From Azospirillum brasilense (GTDB lineage Bacteria; Pseudomonadota; Alphaproteobacteria; Azospirillales; Azospirillaceae), in assembly GCF_007827815.1 (NCBI RefSeq), contig NZ_VITH01000001.1:248001-312000 (forward strand): a stretch of 64,000 nucleotides of DNA, given 5' to 3'. The notes below the pieces were generated by a model, which worked only from the letters and a program-made list of their open reading frames with translations, was not told the origin of the DNA and did not search any database. Made by a program: the position numbers and the translations under genes. Within the stretch, counting starts at the first letter, position 1. The number at the start of each line of letters is the position of its first letter. Positions 1 to 8,875 of the stretch are shown here, one piece after another.

Positions 1-429
1 GTCAATCTGGCCGCCGACATCATCGGCAAATCGCGGCGCCCCGGCGCCGCCGTGCCGACCGCGGCGGGGTTCGATCTCCTGAAGCTGATCGACGAGGAGC
101 AAGGGCCGGATGGCGAGTCCAAATCCCGCGCCGGCTTCCGCGTGCCCATCGGCGCGCTGAGCCGCCGCATCTTCCGGCGCGACTACGAGGGGCCGAGCCT
201 GTTCGGCGTCATGGTCTCCTCGCTGGGCATCGTCACCGACCGCATCGCGCGGTCCCGTCTGGCGGGCGAGCCGCCGGACGTGCACATCACGCCGCGCCTC
301 GGGCACATCGGCCTGTCGGAGTTCGACCGGGCGGACGACTGCATCCGCGAAGGCGAGGCGGCGGTCGAGCGCGTCCTCCCCGACCTTCAGGACGCGTTGA
401 GGGTGTTCGGCTACGCGCCCCCGGTCTGA
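1..429 (+). CDS. C-terminal part of a patatin-like phospholipase
   Basis: The reading frame is open from base 1, so the gene starts outside the window; 142 residues are visible. The segment PPDVHITPRLGHIGL followed by a FDRADDCIREGEAAV helix is the usual C-terminus of bacterial patatin/RssA-type serine acyl hydrolases, which cleave acyl chains from membrane lipids. The nucleophile motif GxSxG and the catalytic Asp lie upstream and cannot be seen. A possible internal GTG at 52 is not the real start because coding continues upstream in frame. The family call rests on the tail only. Confidence 0.75.
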   Translation, partial: VNLAADIIGKSRRPGAAVPTAAGFDLLKLIDEEQGPDGESKSRAGFRVPIGALSRRIFRRDYEGPSLFGVMVSSLGIVTDRIARSRLAGEPPDVHITPRLGHIGLSEFDRADDCIREGEAAVERVLPDLQDALRVFGYAPPV

Positions 430-443
430 GCGGTGCCAAGCTA

Positions 444-767
444 TCAGGCGGTCAGGTCGACCGCGGCGCCGCGCCGGTCCTGCTCGCCGGTCAGTTGGCG
501 CTTCAGTTCCTCGGCGATCTGCTTCTCGATGGCCGCCCGCTTTTCCGGCGGCATCTCCGCGAGGGACTGCTCGTCCAGCTTCATCCGGGCCAGCAACTGG
601 TCGCGGATGCGCTGGGCCGGTGATTTCCGCGCCTCCTTGAGGAAGGCGTCGGCGGCGCTGACGCCGCCGCTCTCCTTCTCCGGTTCGGTCTTCTCGGTCT
701 TCTCGGTCTTCACCGCGAACTTGGCGACGACGCGGGAGACCTCGGTTAAATAGCTGCCGATCTGCAT
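444..767 (-). CDS. Small charged hypothetical protein, possibly in the flagellar regulon
   Basis: This 107-residue protein starts MQIGSYLTEVSRVVAKFAV. A Lys/Glu/Thr-rich stretch (KTEKTEKTEPEKE) follows, then a predicted helical, strongly charged C-terminal half (SLAEMPPEKRAAIEKQIAEE). It has no signal peptide, membrane helix or recognisable family. I chose ATG 767 over an in-frame ATG at 839 because the upstream extension would run through a sigma-54-like element. The DNA upstream has a near-match to a -24/-12 promoter (805-820) and three palindrome-like sites (865-913) resembling those before flagellin, so a flagellar or surface role is inferred. Its function is unknown. Confidence 0.7.
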   Translation of the reverse strand: MQIGSYLTEVSRVVAKFAVKTEKTEKTEPEKESGGVSAADAFLKEARKSPAQRIRDQLLARMKLDEQSLAEMPPEKRAAIEKQIAEELKRQLTGEQDRRGAAVDLTA

Positions 768-804
768 GACGGTTTCTCGTGACCGATGGGTTGGAGATCC
801 GACA

Positions 805-820
805 AGCAAGTTTTGTGCAA
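805..820 (-). promoter_or_regulatory. Possible sigma-54 promoter (one mismatch)
   Basis: On the minus strand the sequence is TTGCAC-AAAAC-TTGCT. This fits the sigma-54 consensus TGGCAC-N5-TTGCW except that the second G of the -24 GG is T. It sits about 40 bp upstream of the ATG at 767. The lost GG makes it the weakest of the three such elements in the window. Confidence 0.4.
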
Positions 821-864
821 CCATAAATATGCTTGGCAATCAACCGCGTAAGTGGGATTCCTGA

Positions 865-913
865 TGGCCCCAATGTGCCGGTCGGCAAAATTGACCGGCC
901 CATGATTTGCCGG
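865..913. promoter_or_regulatory. Cluster of three ftr/FlbD-like sites
   Basis: Three 17-bp elements start at 865, 882 and 897. Each keeps at least one CGGCAA or TGCCGG half; the middle one (TCGGCAA-AAT-TGACCGG) is the best. They resemble the palindromes before flagellin but are spaced 17 and 15 bp apart rather than 21. They lie 45-93 bp upstream of the possible -24 element at 820. Confidence 0.45.
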
Positions 914-947
914 CTTCCCCGCCCGGCCCCTTCCGCAGAGGCGATGA

Positions 948-1478
948 ATGGACCCCATCACCACCGAGCGCCTGATCCTGAGACCCTTCCGGGACGGGGA
1001 CGCGGCGGACCTGCTTGCCTACCTGCGCCATCCCCGGGCGAATTGTTTCCTCTCTCTCAAACTGGATGACCTCGACGCGGCGGCCGCGGAGGTGGACGCG
1101 CGCAGCCGCAGTGATGAACACGTCGCCGTGTGCCTGCGCAGCACCGGCCGGGTGATCGGCGACCTGTTCCAAATGCCCGAACCGCCGGACACCCATTCGG
1201 TCGGCTGGAACTTCAACGCGGAGTTCGCGGGAGCGGGATACGCCGCCGAGGCCGCGCGGGCCTTCTTCGATCAGCTGTTCGCCGCGAGGCAGGCGCGTCG
1301 TCTCTACGCCTATGTCGAGGACACCAACATCGCGTCGCAGCGCCTGTGCGAACGGCTCGGCATGAGGAAGGAGGGGCTGTTCGTGGAGTTCATCTCCTTC
1401 ACGACGGACGGTGACGGGGTCCCGCTCTACGAGAACACCATGCAGTACGCCATCCTGCGGAAGGAATGGCGGGCCTGA
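948..1478 (+). CDS. GNAT family N-acetyltransferase (RimJ/RimL-like)
   Basis: A 176-residue acetyl-CoA-dependent acyltransferase. It opens with MDPITTERLILRPFRDGDAA, the typical start of the RimJ/RimL subgroup (TERLxLRPxxxxDA). The later segments AGYAAEAARAFFDQLF and NIASQRLCERLGMRKEGLF correspond to acetyl-CoA-binding motif A and the conserved NxxSxRxxEKxGF-type motif B. The substrate is unknown; members acetylate ribosomal protein N-termini, amino acids or antibiotics. It stands alone and converges on the small lipoprotein gene at 1557, with a shared terminator hairpin between them. Confidence 0.9.
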   Translation: MDPITTERLILRPFRDGDAADLLAYLRHPRANCFLSLKLDDLDAAAAEVDARSRSDEHVAVCLRSTGRVIGDLFQMPEPPDTHSVGWNFNAEFAGAGYAAEAARAFFDQLFAARQARRLYAYVEDTNIASQRLCERLGMRKEGLFVEFISFTTDGDGVPLYENTMQYAILRKEWRA

Positions 1479-1485
1479 CAAAGCG

Positions 1486-1519
1486 AAAGCGCGCCGCACC
1501 GGATCGGTGCGACGCGCTT
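1486..1519. terminator. Bidirectional terminator hairpin between convergent genes
   Basis: AAGCGCGcCGCACC pairs with GGTGCGaCGCGCTT around a 5-nt loop (one internal mismatch). On the minus strand it is followed by a T-rich TTTCGCTTTG run. It lies between the GNAT gene and the converging lipoprotein gene. Confidence 0.75.
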
Positions 1520-1556
1520 GTCGTCATCGGCAACGGACCCTGTCCGTTGCGTCCGG

Positions 1557-1736
1557 TCAGCGATCCAGGGCCGTGCCCAGGGCGGCGCCGCCCAGGCCAC
1601 CGATGATCGCGCCACGCTTGCCGTCCACGGCGTAACCGCCCGCGGCGCCAGCCGTGCCACCCACCACGCCGCCGGTCGAACAGGCCGCGAGCGTCAACAG
1701 CGCAATGGCGGTCCCGATCAGGCGCAAACGAGACAT
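1557..1736 (-). CDS. Small glycine-zipper outer-membrane lipoprotein
   Basis: A 59-residue lipoprotein. The N-terminus MSRLRLIGTAIALLTLAAC is a lipoprotein signal peptide with lipobox LAAC. The mature part is Gly/Ala-rich (GAAGGYAVDGKRGAIIGGLGG), like glycine-zipper domains that insert in or associate with the envelope. ATG 1736 is preferred to longer in-frame starts because it places the signal peptide at the N-terminus and has AGGGTTTGG just upstream. Small lipoproteins of this kind are often envelope-stress entericidin- or OsmB-like; which of these applies cannot be decided here. Confidence 0.8.
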   Translation of the reverse strand: MSRLRLIGTAIALLTLAACSTGGVVGGTAGAAGGYAVDGKRGAIIGGLGGAALGTALDR

Positions 1737-1875
1737 GTCCAAACCCTCCTTGTGGTGCATCTCGCCCCTATAAACAGGCGAGAAGGCCATTTGCTTCCAC
1801 GACACCGCGATTCCGTCGGGAAACCACCCTTGGATAAGGGCGAAAGAGGCATGTCGAGCCCATTCGGGCCAAGAA

Positions 1876-2715
1876 TCAGAACAGAACGCGGGTCCCGACG
1901 CGCAGCATCGTGCTGTCCGACGGGTCACCGCCGTAGGTCATGGTGCCCAAATCGGCGGTGACGCTCACCTTCGGCGACATGCGGAAGCGCAGGCCTGTGG
2001 ACCAGGCCTCCTGCGGAGCCTCGTTGCCGATCTGGCTGTGGGCCAGCCGCCCCATCACCGTCCAGCCGCGCAGCGGCGTGCCCTGCTCCAAATAGAGACC
2101 GGCGTTGAGCGTCCGCCGCGCCACGCCGTCGTCGGGCAGTTGCTCGCGATAGCCGGCACCGACCGTGACGCCGGGCAGCGTCACCTGACCACCGACCACC
2201 CAGGACCGGCGCGGCGTGCCGCGGTCCTTGGCGACGGCGGCCTTGCCCGCCCCCGCAGTGATCCGCAACCGGGCCTTGCCCAGCCGGCCGTCGTGCCGCA
2301 CGACGCCCTCCACCACATGGCGGGCGAGCGGATCGGCCGCACCCAGCTCCGTCCGCACGGGTGTGTAGCCGAGACCGATGTTGAACCCATGCAGCCGCGG
2401 CGAATAATAGGTCGCCCGCGCGTCCGGCCCACCGAAGGCGCCGTCGTTCATGAAGACCGGGTCGGAGAACCATTGGTCGCGCACCGGCGTGGTCACCACC
2501 ATCCGGCGCGACGCGCTCTCCGTCTGGCCGACCTCCAGGGCGCCCCAACCGCCAAGGTCGATGGCCTTCTTGTCGAACCGGATCGGCGTCGTGCCGCCGC
2601 CCGCCGCCGTGCGGTCCAGATCCGGCAAGGCCCCCGCCATCGCCGCGGCGGAAGAGGACAGAACAAGGATCAGGGCTGCGAGGGGTGGTGTCGGAATACG
2701 CCGTGTACGAAACAT
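1876..2715 (-). CDS. Porin-like outer-membrane beta-barrel protein
   Basis: A 279-residue protein with an N-terminal signal sequence (MFRTRRIPTPPLAALILVLSS, cleavage probably after AAAMAGA). Alternating hydrophobic beta strands follow and it ends in ...LRVGTRVLF, whose terminal Phe is the outer-membrane insertion signal for the Bam machinery. Segments such as YYSPRLHGFNIGLGYTPVRT match alphaproteobacterial porin family proteins (gram-negative porin, Rhodospirillum/Magnetospirillum type), but the barrel is short. It is transcribed alone, divergently from the antiporter gene. The substrate is unknown. Confidence 0.8.
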   Translation of the reverse strand: MFRTRRIPTPPLAALILVLSSSAAAMAGALPDLDRTAAGGGTTPIRFDKKAIDLGGWGALEVGQTESASRRMVVTTPVRDQWFSDPVFMNDGAFGGPDARATYYSPRLHGFNIGLGYTPVRTELGAADPLARHVVEGVVRHDGRLGKARLRITAGAGKAAVAKDRGTPRRSWVVGGQVTLPGVTVGAGYREQLPDDGVARRTLNAGLYLEQGTPLRGWTVMGRLAHSQIGNEAPQEAWSTGLRFRMSPKVSVTADLGTMTYGGDPSDSTMLRVGTRVLF

Positions 2716-2906
2716 GAAATGCCCCCTCGCCCGTTGCATTAACCCGGAAGGATTGTAGCCCGCCGCAATGCTGCATTGCGGGAGACATTTCTGTATTATT
2801 TTAGGAACATTGGGAAATTTTGGCCGCTGCGTTGCACTCGTGCCCAAGAATTGCCAAAATCGGATGACCGCAAAGGCGGCATCATCCCCATTCCGGCGCG
2901 AGGACT

Positions 2907-4796
2907 ATGGAGACGGCGAGCACCATCATCCTGATCGGATCGTCGCTGCTGATCGTCAGCATCCTGACCAGCTATCTGGCGCTGCGGATCGGCACGCCGC
3001 TGCTGCTGATCTTCCTGGGCGTCGGGCTGTTCGCCGGCGTCGACGGCGTCGGGGGCATCAGCTTCAACGACGCGGACAGCGCCTTTCTGATCGGCTCCAT
3101 CGCGCTCGCCGTGATCCTTTTCGAAAGCGGCCTGGACACCAAGCTGTCGAGCTACCGCGCCGCCGCCTGGCCGGCGCTCAGCCTCGCCACCTTCGGGGTC
3201 GCCATCACCTCCGGGGTCATCGGCGTCGCCGCGCATGTTCTGCTGGGCCTGCCCTGGATCGAATCCTTCCTGGTCGGCGCGGCGGTCAGCTCCACGGACG
3301 CGGCGGCGGTGTTCTTCCTGCTGCGGGTCGGCGGCATCACCATCCGCGACCGCGTGCGCTCGACGCTGGAGATCGAGTCCGGCAGCAACGACCCGACGGC
3401 CATCCTGCTGACCGCGATGCTGGTGGAGGCGGCGCTGCACGGCTGGGGGACGCCGCTGGAACTGGCCGGCTTCCTGGTCAAGCAGATCGCCGGCGGAGCG
3501 GTCCTCGGCGTGCTGGGCGGGGCCGGGCTGGCCGCCTTCATCAACAAGGCCCGCCTCGACCCCGGCCTGAACCCGGTGGTCACCTTGGCCTTCGCCCTGT
3601 TCCTGTTCGCCGGCACGAACGAGCTGGGGGGCAGCGGCTTCCTCGCCGTCTACGCCGCCGGCCTCGTCGCCGGCAACGTGAAGCTGCGCGGGGCGCTGGG
3701 CCTGCGCCAGTTCCACTCGGGCCTGACCTGGCTCAGCCAGATCGTCATGTTCGTCATGCTGGGCCTGTTCGCCACCCCGCACGATTTCGGGGCGATCGCC
3801 CTGCCCGCCCTGGCGCTGGCTGTCCTGCTGATCCTGCTGGCGCGGCCGCTGGCGGTGTGGCTGTGCCTGCTGCCTTTCCGCTTCTCGGCCAACGAGAAGA
3901 CCTTCATGGCCTGGGTCGGGCTGCGCGGCGCCGTCTCGATGCTGCTGGCGCTGGTGCCGATCCTGGGCGAGCTGCCGGGTGGTCAGGTGATCTTCAACAC
4001 CGCCTTCCTGGTGGTGATCGTGTCGCTGGCCGTTCAGGGCTGGACCATCGGCCCGATGGCGCGCTGGCTGAAGCTGATTGTGCCGCCGCGGCGCGGCCCG
4101 GTCGAGCGGTTCGAGCTGGAGCTGCCCGGCGGGGCCGACCAGGAGATGGTCGCCTACACCGTTCACCCCAAGAGCCCCGCCGCCCGCGGTCAGCGCACGC
4201 CGCGTTTCGCCCGCCCGTCCCTGGTGATCCGCGACGGCCGCGTGGTGCCGCTGCACAAGGCGCGGACGCTCCAGGCCGGGGACATGGTCTATCTGTTCAC
4301 CCCGCCCAGCCAACTGCCGCTGATCGACAAGCTGTTCGCCGAAAGCCGGCCGCTGGACCAGGACGACCGCGCCTTCTACGGCGATCTGGCGCTGAATCCC
4401 GACGCGACGGTGGAGCAGATCGCCGAGATGTACGGCCTGCCCCTGTCGCTGGCCAACGCCCAGCGCTCGCTGCGCGACCTGCTGCGCAACGAGTTCGGCG
4501 GCGCCTGCGAGTTGGGCGACCGGATGCGGATGGGCGGTGTCGAGCTGATCGTCCGCGACATGCAGGACGGGCAGATCACCTCGGTCGGCTTGGCACTGGA
4601 GCCGTCGGCGATGGACAAGCCCCGCGTGCCGCTGTTCCAGGGGCCTGAACGGCTCTGGCAGACGATCCTATCCTGGTGGTCGAAACGCTCCTTCCGCCGC
4701 TGGCAGCGCCGGGAAACCCGCCGCGAGCGCCTGCCCGCCCGCGCGATCGAGGCGCCCACCTTGGCCGGAAAAGAACCGGAACGGCTGGAGGGGTGA
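2907..4796 (+). CDS. nhaP2: K+/H+ antiporter, NhaP2 (CvrA) type
   Basis: A 629-residue inner-membrane CPA1 antiporter that exchanges cytoplasmic K+ (or Na+) for protons and helps adjust cell volume and pH. About 12 hydrophobic segments fill residues 5-400. They include the conserved VGAAVSSTDAAAVFFLL and LEIESGSNDPTAILL helices, whose Asp residues are the ion-binding site of this family. After residue 410 come a TrkA-C/RCK-C-like domain (QAGDMVYLFTPPSQLPLID) and a CorC/HlyC-like domain (YGDLALNPDATVEQIAEMYGL ...GDRMRMGGVELIVRD), the layout of E. coli NhaP2 (578 aa). The C-terminus has an extra basic tail. It is monocistronic, followed closely by the convergent EAL gene. Confidence 0.93.
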   Translation: METASTIILIGSSLLIVSILTSYLALRIGTPLLLIFLGVGLFAGVDGVGGISFNDADSAFLIGSIALAVILFESGLDTKLSSYRAAAWPALSLATFGVAITSGVIGVAAHVLLGLPWIESFLVGAAVSSTDAAAVFFLLRVGGITIRDRVRSTLEIESGSNDPTAILLTAMLVEAALHGWGTPLELAGFLVKQIAGGAVLGVLGGAGLAAFINKARLDPGLNPVVTLAFALFLFAGTNELGGSGFLAVYAAGLVAGNVKLRGALGLRQFHSGLTWLSQIVMFVMLGLFATPHDFGAIALPALALAVLLILLARPLAVWLCLLPFRFSANEKTFMAWVGLRGAVSMLLALVPILGELPGGQVIFNTAFLVVIVSLAVQGWTIGPMARWLKLIVPPRRGPVERFELELPGGADQEMVAYTVHPKSPAARGQRTPRFARPSLVIRDGRVVPLHKARTLQAGDMVYLFTPPSQLPLIDKLFAESRPLDQDDRAFYGDLALNPDATVEQIAEMYGLPLSLANAQRSLRDLLRNEFGGACELGDRMRMGGVELIVRDMQDGQITSVGLALEPSAMDKPRVPLFQGPERLWQTILSWWSKRSFRRWQRRETRRERLPARAIEAPTLAGKEPERLEG

Positions 4797-4824
4797 TCCC
4801 CATCCAGCCTCTTCCGCCGGCTGG

Positions 4825-6960
4825 TCAGGCCATCGCGGGCTGTTGGGCGCGGATCATCGCCGCGAAGGCGTCGGGGGCGACGGGGCGGCCGAACAGGTAG
4901 CCCTGGAGCAGGTCGCAGCCCACCGACACCAGGAAGTCGCGCTGCTCCTCGGTCTCGACCCCTTCGGCGACGGTGACGAGGCCGAGGCCGTGCGCCATGC
5001 CGACCGCGGCGCGGACCAGCGCCCCGTTTTTCAGGTTGTCGGGGATGTCTTCCATGAAGGCGCGGTCGATTTTCAGCTTCGACACCGGAAGCTGCTGCAC
5101 GTAGCTGAGCGACGAATAGCCCGAACCGAAATCGTCGATGGCCACCTGGACATCGATGGCCTCCAGTTCCGTCAGGGTCTGCACGGCGGCCTTCAGGTCG
5201 CGCACGGCCGCCTGCTCGGTGATCTCCAGCCCCAGGCAGCCGCGCAACTCCGGATGGCGGCCCAGCAGTTCCTCCAGACGGGCGCTGAGGTTGCCACGCA
5301 GGAACTGCGGCCCGGAAACGTTGATGAAGATCTGCTTGGGCAGGGTGCCGGCCTTCTCCCAAACGGCCATCTGCGCGACCACGGCGGTCAGCACCCAGTC
5401 GGTGATGGGGACGATCAGGCCGCTTTCCTCGGCGACCGGGATGAACTCGCCCGGGGAGACCGGCCCCAGCGTGTGCTGGTTCCAGCGCAGCAGCGCCTCC
5501 GCCCCGACGATCCGGCCGGAGCGGGCCTCGACGATCGGCTGGTAGGCCATGTGCAGCTCGTTCCGCTCGATGGCGTGGGCGAGATGCATGGTCAGGAACA
5601 TGCGCCGGGTCGCCGCCGCGGCCATCTCCGGCGTGTAGAAGCAGACGGCGTTGCCGCCGTTGTGCTGGGCCGCCTGGAGCGCCAGCTTGGCCTTGGCGTT
5701 CAGCTCCTCCAGCGTGCGGATGTCGGCGTCCTGGACCGCGGCGCCGATCGACAGCCGCAGCCGCACCCAATGGCGGTCGGCGTAGATGGAGGCGGTCAGC
5801 CGGTCGTGCAGCAGATCGGCCAGGGTCTCCGCCTGCTCGGCGCTCTCAACGCGGGACAGGGCGGCGAACTCGTCGGCGGCGATGCGGCAGACGTAGGTCT
5901 GCTGCGGCAGCACCTCGGTCACCCGGCTGACCATCGCCTTCAGCGCCGCGTCGCCGACGTGGAAGCCGAACGCCTCGTTGATGTCGCTGAACTGGTCGAC
6001 GTCGAGCGCGTAGAGCGCGAACAGGCCCCCTTCCTGGCCGGGGAACGGCGCGGACAGCACGGCCTCGCATTCCTCCAGAAAGGCGGTGCGGGTCAGAACG
6101 CCGGTGAGCGGGTCGTGCCGGGCGAGATAGGTCGCTTTCTGCTCCGCCGCCAGCCGTTCGGAGATATCGCGGATGATGCCGACGAACACGACCTCGCGCG
6201 CCAACTGGGCCTGCCCGACGCTGAGATGGATCGGGAACACCGCGCCGTCCTTGCGCCGTCCCAGCGCGTCGCGCCCGATGCCGATGATCTTGGCGCGCTC
6301 CGTCTCCAGATAGCTGCCGATGTACTTGTCGTGGTCGCGGGAGAAGGGCGGCGGCATCAGGACGGAGACGTTCCGCCCGATCAGCTCCTCCTCGTCATAG
6401 CCGAACAGCGTGCGGCAGGACCGGTTGACGGTGCGGATGATGCCGTGGCGGTCGGCCACCACCACCCCGTCCACCGCCGCGTCGAGCAGCGTGGTCACGA
6501 AGGGGTCGCGGCGCAGGACGAAATCGGCGATGCGGGCCGGGTCCGTCACATCCTGGAACAGCCCGAGAAAGCCATGGCCCCCGTCGCCGGTGCGGTGGGG
6601 AAGGACACAGCCGGTCAGCACGCCGCGACCGCCGTCCGCGCGCTCGACCTCGCAATCCACCGGAGCGGCCTCCCCGGTCTGGCCGGAGCGGTCCAGCGCC
6701 TGGACGACGGCGCGCGCCAGCGGATGGTCGAATTCGGCCAGGGTCCGCCCGGTCAAGGCAGCGGGCGCCGTCCGCAAGACGGCCGCGAAGCTTGGGTTGG
6801 CGAACAGGCAGCGCCCGTCGGCGTCGGCGTAAACCAGCGCGAAGGAAGCTTGATTCATAAGGCTTTCGGCCAGCGACGCCAGGAACGCCGACGTGGTCGG
6901 CATTGCCGGTGCGGACGGGCCGTCAGGCCCCTGATGCTCTGCCGGAGACACGTTGGACAA
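4825..6960 (-). CDS. PAS-PAS-GGDEF-EAL cyclic-di-GMP phosphodiesterase
   Basis: A 711-residue cytoplasmic signalling protein with two PAS domains (about 25-145 and 155-270), a GGDEF domain (about 285-440) and an EAL domain (about 455-705). The GGDEF signature is degenerate (IAADEFA), so cyclase activity is unlikely. The EAL site is intact: EALLRW, FINVSG, LEITE, the IDDFGSGYSSL loop, KLKIDR, VAEGVE and LLQGYLF. It should therefore hydrolyse c-di-GMP, with PAS-sensed signals as input. It has no membrane helix. The start is uncertain: TTG 6960 has a weak GGTGAG upstream; GTG 6951 and ATG 6903 are in-frame alternatives that leave the domains whole. Confidence 0.92.
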   Translation of the reverse strand: MSNVSPAEHQGPDGPSAPAMPTTSAFLASLAESLMNQASFALVYADADGRCLFANPSFAAVLRTAPAALTGRTLAEFDHPLARAVVQALDRSGQTGEAAPVDCEVERADGGRGVLTGCVLPHRTGDGGHGFLGLFQDVTDPARIADFVLRRDPFVTTLLDAAVDGVVVADRHGIIRTVNRSCRTLFGYDEEELIGRNVSVLMPPPFSRDHDKYIGSYLETERAKIIGIGRDALGRRKDGAVFPIHLSVGQAQLAREVVFVGIIRDISERLAAEQKATYLARHDPLTGVLTRTAFLEECEAVLSAPFPGQEGGLFALYALDVDQFSDINEAFGFHVGDAALKAMVSRVTEVLPQQTYVCRIAADEFAALSRVESAEQAETLADLLHDRLTASIYADRHWVRLRLSIGAAVQDADIRTLEELNAKAKLALQAAQHNGGNAVCFYTPEMAAAATRRMFLTMHLAHAIERNELHMAYQPIVEARSGRIVGAEALLRWNQHTLGPVSPGEFIPVAEESGLIVPITDWVLTAVVAQMAVWEKAGTLPKQIFINVSGPQFLRGNLSARLEELLGRHPELRGCLGLEITEQAAVRDLKAAVQTLTELEAIDVQVAIDDFGSGYSSLSYVQQLPVSKLKIDRAFMEDIPDNLKNGALVRAAVGMAHGLGLVTVAEGVETEEQRDFLVSVGCDLLQGYLFGRPVAPDAFAAMIRAQQPAMA

Positions 6961-7257
6961 AACCGTACCCGCTCACCAAGGCGCCCGCGAACATCGAGAC
7001 GTGGCCCGATACCCAGGGGTGCACAGAAACCGAGTTGTCATTATGACGGCTTGTGGACCGATTTCCAACAAATTGCGGCGAAATCACAACATCTGCTGCA
7101 TCCAGGGCTCCCCGTACCACAACTTCAGGCAGGAGAACGGCGCGCCGCCTCACCCGGAGGAATGGCACCAAGGGCTGGCGCCAACCCTCCAGGAGATACG
7201 CCTTTCGATATACACCAGGGCAGAGCGCGAGGCAACGCGCCTCCCTTCAAGTCCCCC

Positions 7258-8133
7258 TCAAGCCGCTGCGGCGAGTTCCCGCACCCGCTGGGACAGCTTC
7301 TGGAAGGCGCGCTCCTCGATCTGGCGGATGCGTTCGCGGCTGACGTCGTAGACGGCGGCCAGATCCTCCAGAGTCTTCGGCGAAGGGCTGAGGCGGCGGG
7401 CGGTCAGGATGTCGCGCTCGCGGTCCTTCAACACCTCCATCGCGTCGCGCAGCAGGGCGCTGCGGTGCATCGCCTCGTCGCGCTCAAGCAGGCTGTCCTC
7501 GGCGTTCGGGCGCTCGTCGGGCAGGAAGTCCTGCATCTCCGCGGTTCCCTCCCCGGCGGAGAGCGGTGCGTTCAGCGAGGCGACCGGCTGGACGAAGCGT
7601 CGGTTCACCGCCACCACGTCGCTTTCCGGAACGTCGAGTTCCTGGGCGATGCGGGACACGCTCTCCGGCTTCAGGTCACCGTTGCCGAACTCGCCCAGCT
7701 TGCGCTTCAAGCGGGACAGGCCGAAGAAGAGCTTCTTCTGGGCGCCGGTCGTGCCCAGCTTCACGAGGCTCCAGGAGCGCAGGATGTAATCCTGGATCGA
7801 CGCCTTGATCCACCACATCGCGTAGGTGGACAGGCGGAAGCCGCGGTCCGGCTCGAACTTGCGGACGGCCGTCATCAGACCGATGTTGCCCTCGCCGACC
7901 AGATCGGTCATCGGCAGGCCGTAGCCGCGGAAGCCGGTGGCGATCTTGACGACCAGACGCAGATGGCTGGTCACCAGCTTGCGGGCCGCCTCCATGTCGC
8001 CATGCTGGCGCCACGCGGTGGCCAACACATACTCCTCCTCCGCGCCCAGGACGGGGAAGCGGTGGACCTGCTCGATGTAGCGGGACAGCGACTCACCGGG
8101 AAACGGGGTGGTCAGTGCCAATGCGGTGCTCAT
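7258..8133 (-). CDS. rpoH: RNA polymerase heat-shock sigma factor RpoH (sigma-32)
   Basis: A 291-residue sigma factor for heat-shock promoters. Region 2 is clear (DLVGEGNIGLMTAVRKFEP, then RLSTYAMWWIKASIQDYI). The RpoH box QKKLFFGLSRLKRKL distinguishes it from the housekeeping sigma. Region 4 contains DRERDILTARRL and the helix-turn-helix SRERIRQIEERAFQKL. ATG 8133 is preceded by AGGATG; a longer in-frame extension to 8244 has no family match. Azospirillum carries several rpoH genes, so this may be one of a set. About 300 bp downstream toward the EAL gene are non-coding. Confidence 0.95.
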   Translation of the reverse strand: MSTALALTTPFPGESLSRYIEQVHRFPVLGAEEEYVLATAWRQHGDMEAARKLVTSHLRLVVKIATGFRGYGLPMTDLVGEGNIGLMTAVRKFEPDRGFRLSTYAMWWIKASIQDYILRSWSLVKLGTTGAQKKLFFGLSRLKRKLGEFGNGDLKPESVSRIAQELDVPESDVVAVNRRFVQPVASLNAPLSAGEGTAEMQDFLPDERPNAEDSLLERDEAMHRSALLRDAMEVLKDRERDILTARRLSPSPKTLEDLAAVYDVSRERIRQIEERAFQKLSQRVRELAAAA

Positions 8134-8385
8134 GTCACATCCTCTTGAAAGCGATATGACCCAATCGACCGATCCCCGTGATGGGCGACCGGCACCTTCT
8201 TCGTGAAGGCGCCCCCAGTTTACGCGCACGGAACGCCAAGTCAACGCCGTGCGATCGCGGGTGCGGGGTGCCCTGACGGGGATGCATGGCCGTCCCCGCT
8301 CATAAACGGGACGTAAACCACCCCCGCCTTATTCAGATCGGAAAATCGCAAACCCGAACAATCGTCCAAGAGAGGGCAGGCTCCG

Positions 8386-8760
8386 ATGGCAGACATCCTT
8401 GTCGTCGATGACGACCCGGTATCCCTCAGCATCGTCAGCAAAATCCTGGAAAAGGAAGGCAACAGCGTGACCGGCTGCACCGACGCGCGGGCGGCCATCG
8501 AATCGTTGACCTTCCATGAGTTCGACCTGCTGGTCACCGACCTCATCATGCCGGAGCATGACGGGTTCGAGGTCATCCAGGCGGCCAGAAGCCTTCGTCC
8601 GGACCTGCGGATCATCGTCCTGTCCGGAATCGACGAGCGGGTGCCGCCGGAGCTGACCATGCAGGCCCTGACCAAGCTGGGCGTCGCCCGGATGGTCCGC
8701 AAGCCGATCAAGCCGGCGGTCCTCGCTTCGGAGGTGCTCGCGGTTCTGATCGCCGGCTGA
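8386..8760 (+). CDS. Single-domain CheY-like response regulator
   Basis: A 124-residue receiver domain without an output domain. It has the acidic pocket D8-D10 (ILVVDDDPVSL), the phosphoacceptor Asp52 in LVTDLIMPE, the switch Ser in IVLSGID, and the conserved Lys of RKPIKP. Such stand-alone receivers act in phosphorelays, chemotaxis or as allosteric partners. No histidine kinase is adjacent, so the partner is unknown. It is divergent from rpoH across a 250-bp intergenic region. Confidence 0.92.
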   Translation: MADILVVDDDPVSLSIVSKILEKEGNSVTGCTDARAAIESLTFHEFDLLVTDLIMPEHDGFEVIQAARSLRPDLRIIVLSGIDERVPPELTMQALTKLGVARMVRKPIKPAVLASEVLAVLIAG

Positions 8761-8875
8761 CGGGCTTTTACCAGGGGACAATGGCTGGGCGGCGTATGGC
8801 TTCCTTGCGGTTGCGTCGGAACGGGGCTTCCCTCACCCTGCCCTCTCCGCCCGCCCTCCTCCCTGGGAAGCCCGC

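Noticed and set aside
4843..8148. 1101-codon plus-strand frame opposite the EAL and rpoH genes
   Set aside because: It is antisense to two clear genes, has no domain, and is rich in Arg/Gln/His/Gly as expected for shadow frames in high-GC DNA.
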